A stretch of 15,175 nt of DNA from positions 1-15,175 of the forward strand of contig JAEEXV010000073.1 of NCBI GenBank assembly GCA_016287975.1. The letters run 5' to 3'. The number at the start of each line of letters is the position of its first letter. Within the stretch, counting starts at the first letter, position 1. Positions 14,544 through 15,175 of this stretch are shown here, piece by piece. The position numbers and the translations under genes are program-made. This stretch comes from Lentisphaeria bacterium (lineage in GTDB: Bacteria > Verrucomicrobiota > Lentisphaeria > Oligosphaerales > Oligosphaeraceae). The notes below the pieces were generated by a model, which had not been told where the DNA came from, searched no databases, and saw only the letters and a list, made by a program, of their open reading frames with translations.

Positions 14544-15175
14544 ATGAAACGACTGATCGCCATCCTCTGCGCCGTCGGCGGCCTCGCCGCCTTCGCCCAG
14601 GCCAAGGCCCCCGCGGCAAAGGCCCCCGCGCAAAAACGTCTCGTCCTCCACTACACCTTCGACGAACCCGTCGGCAAGGAGGTCAAGGACCACTCCGGCA
14701 ACAACATCACCGGCACCGTCCTCCTGGGCAGCGAGGGGCTCCTGAAGTCCGTCCCCGGGCGCGTCGGCAACGCCTTCTTCTTCGCGGGTGTCCGCAATCC
14801 CGTCAAGGACGGCCTTGTCAATCCGCAGATCTCCACGACCAAGGTTTGGACTCCCGAACTGCTTGACGGCATGACCATTGAGTTCTGGATCAAACTCGGC
14901 CCCGAGGCCGACTGGCAGCGTGGCCTGATGAACCTCGTCGTCTGCGCCCCCGGCAACTACGGCCCGCCCTTCGTCGTCACGTACCTCTGGAACATGATCG
15001 TCGTCCACTACGAGCCGGGCAAGGACAGCAACTTCCGCGCCAAATACAGCCAGGACATCCGCAACCAGTGGCGGCATGTCGCCATCACCTATGACGGCGC
15101 CACCAAGACCAGCCGCATCTACCTGGACGGCGACCTCCGCTGCGAAAAGACCGGCCTCGCCATGGACCCGCCCAA
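14544..15175 (+). CDS. Secreted LamG / concanavalin A-like lectin domain protein (partial)
   Basis: The frame is open from the ATG to the window end, giving 210 residues of an incomplete protein. The start has a strong AAGGAG (14530-14535) 8 nt upstream and lies 17 nt after the previous stop, so it is the third gene of the run. A signal peptide (MKRLIAILCAVGGLAAFAQA) is followed by an Ala/Pro/Lys linker (KAPAAKAPAQK). A LamG-type jelly-roll domain then begins with LVLHYTFDEPVG and KDHSGNN, and continues with GMTIEFWIKLG, WRHVAITYDGATKT and IYLDG. Such domains bind glycans or accompany glycosidases in secreted proteins. Whether a catalytic domain follows is unknown because the gene is cut. Domain call from motifs; role inferred from neighbours. 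Confidence 0.85.
   Translation, partial: MKRLIAILCAVGGLAAFAQAKAPAAKAPAQKRLVLHYTFDEPVGKEVKDHSGNNITGTVLLGSEGLLKSVPGRVGNAFFFAGVRNPVKDGLVNPQISTTKVWTPELLDGMTIEFWIKLGPEADWQRGLMNLVVCAPGNYGPPFVVTYLWNMIVVHYEPGKDSNFRAKYSQDIRNQWRHVAITYDGATKTSRIYLDGDLRCEKTGLAMDPP

Noticed and set aside
11551..14619. A 1022-residue open frame on the minus strand opposite the CBM9/TIM-barrel gene
   Set aside because: It is a low-complexity Gly/Val/Asp/Glu-rich shadow, antisense to a gene with clear domains, a signal peptide and a ribosome site.

Overview
This is a high-GC bacterial window with eight supported protein genes: six complete and one partial at each end. No RNA gene, CRISPR array, transposase or phage gene was seen. 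The organism is most likely a member of the PVC superphylum (Lentisphaerae, Kiritimatiellae or Verrucomicrobia type). This is inferred from the large modular secreted carbohydrate-active proteins without SusC/SusD partners, the RuvC with a DTA motif in place of DPG, the scarcity of Shine-Dalgarno sites at some starts, and the palindromic and 9-bp intergenic repeats. It is not proven.

Layout. Minus strand, 1-248: the N-terminal 82 residues of a class 1B dihydroorotate dehydrogenase (pyrD). A repeat-bearing divergent spacer follows. Plus strand, 766-3177: a GH78-like alpha-L-rhamnosidase without a signal peptide. A convergent spacer (3178-3616) carries two more palindromic repeat elements and a cluster of alternating inverted octamers. 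Minus strand, 8395 down to 3617: a two-gene unit of a secreted thioester-containing alpha-2-macroglobulin followed 9 nt later by ruvC with an N-terminal extension. A divergent spacer (8396-8786) holds an 18-unit, 9-bp minisatellite. Plus strand, 8787 to the window end: a three-gene run encoding secreted modular proteins. These are a parallel beta-helix (GH141-like) protein fused to an SGNH esterase, a CBM9-like/TIM-barrel/F5-8C protein, and a LamG (concanavalin-like) protein cut by the window edge.

How the genes fit together. The plus-strand genes look like a polysaccharide-use locus. The three exported proteins would bind, deacylate and cleave an extracellular glycan, possibly one containing fucose, xylose or rhamnose. 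The GH78-like enzyme, lacking a signal, would act on imported oligosaccharides. The alpha-2-macroglobulin is a periplasmic protease trap, and its pairing with ruvC is unusual. The most notable non-coding material is a composite dispersed repeat: a leader of about 45 bp plus a CCACGGCG/CGCCGTGG palindrome with two loop types, found in both spacers around the rhamnosidase gene.
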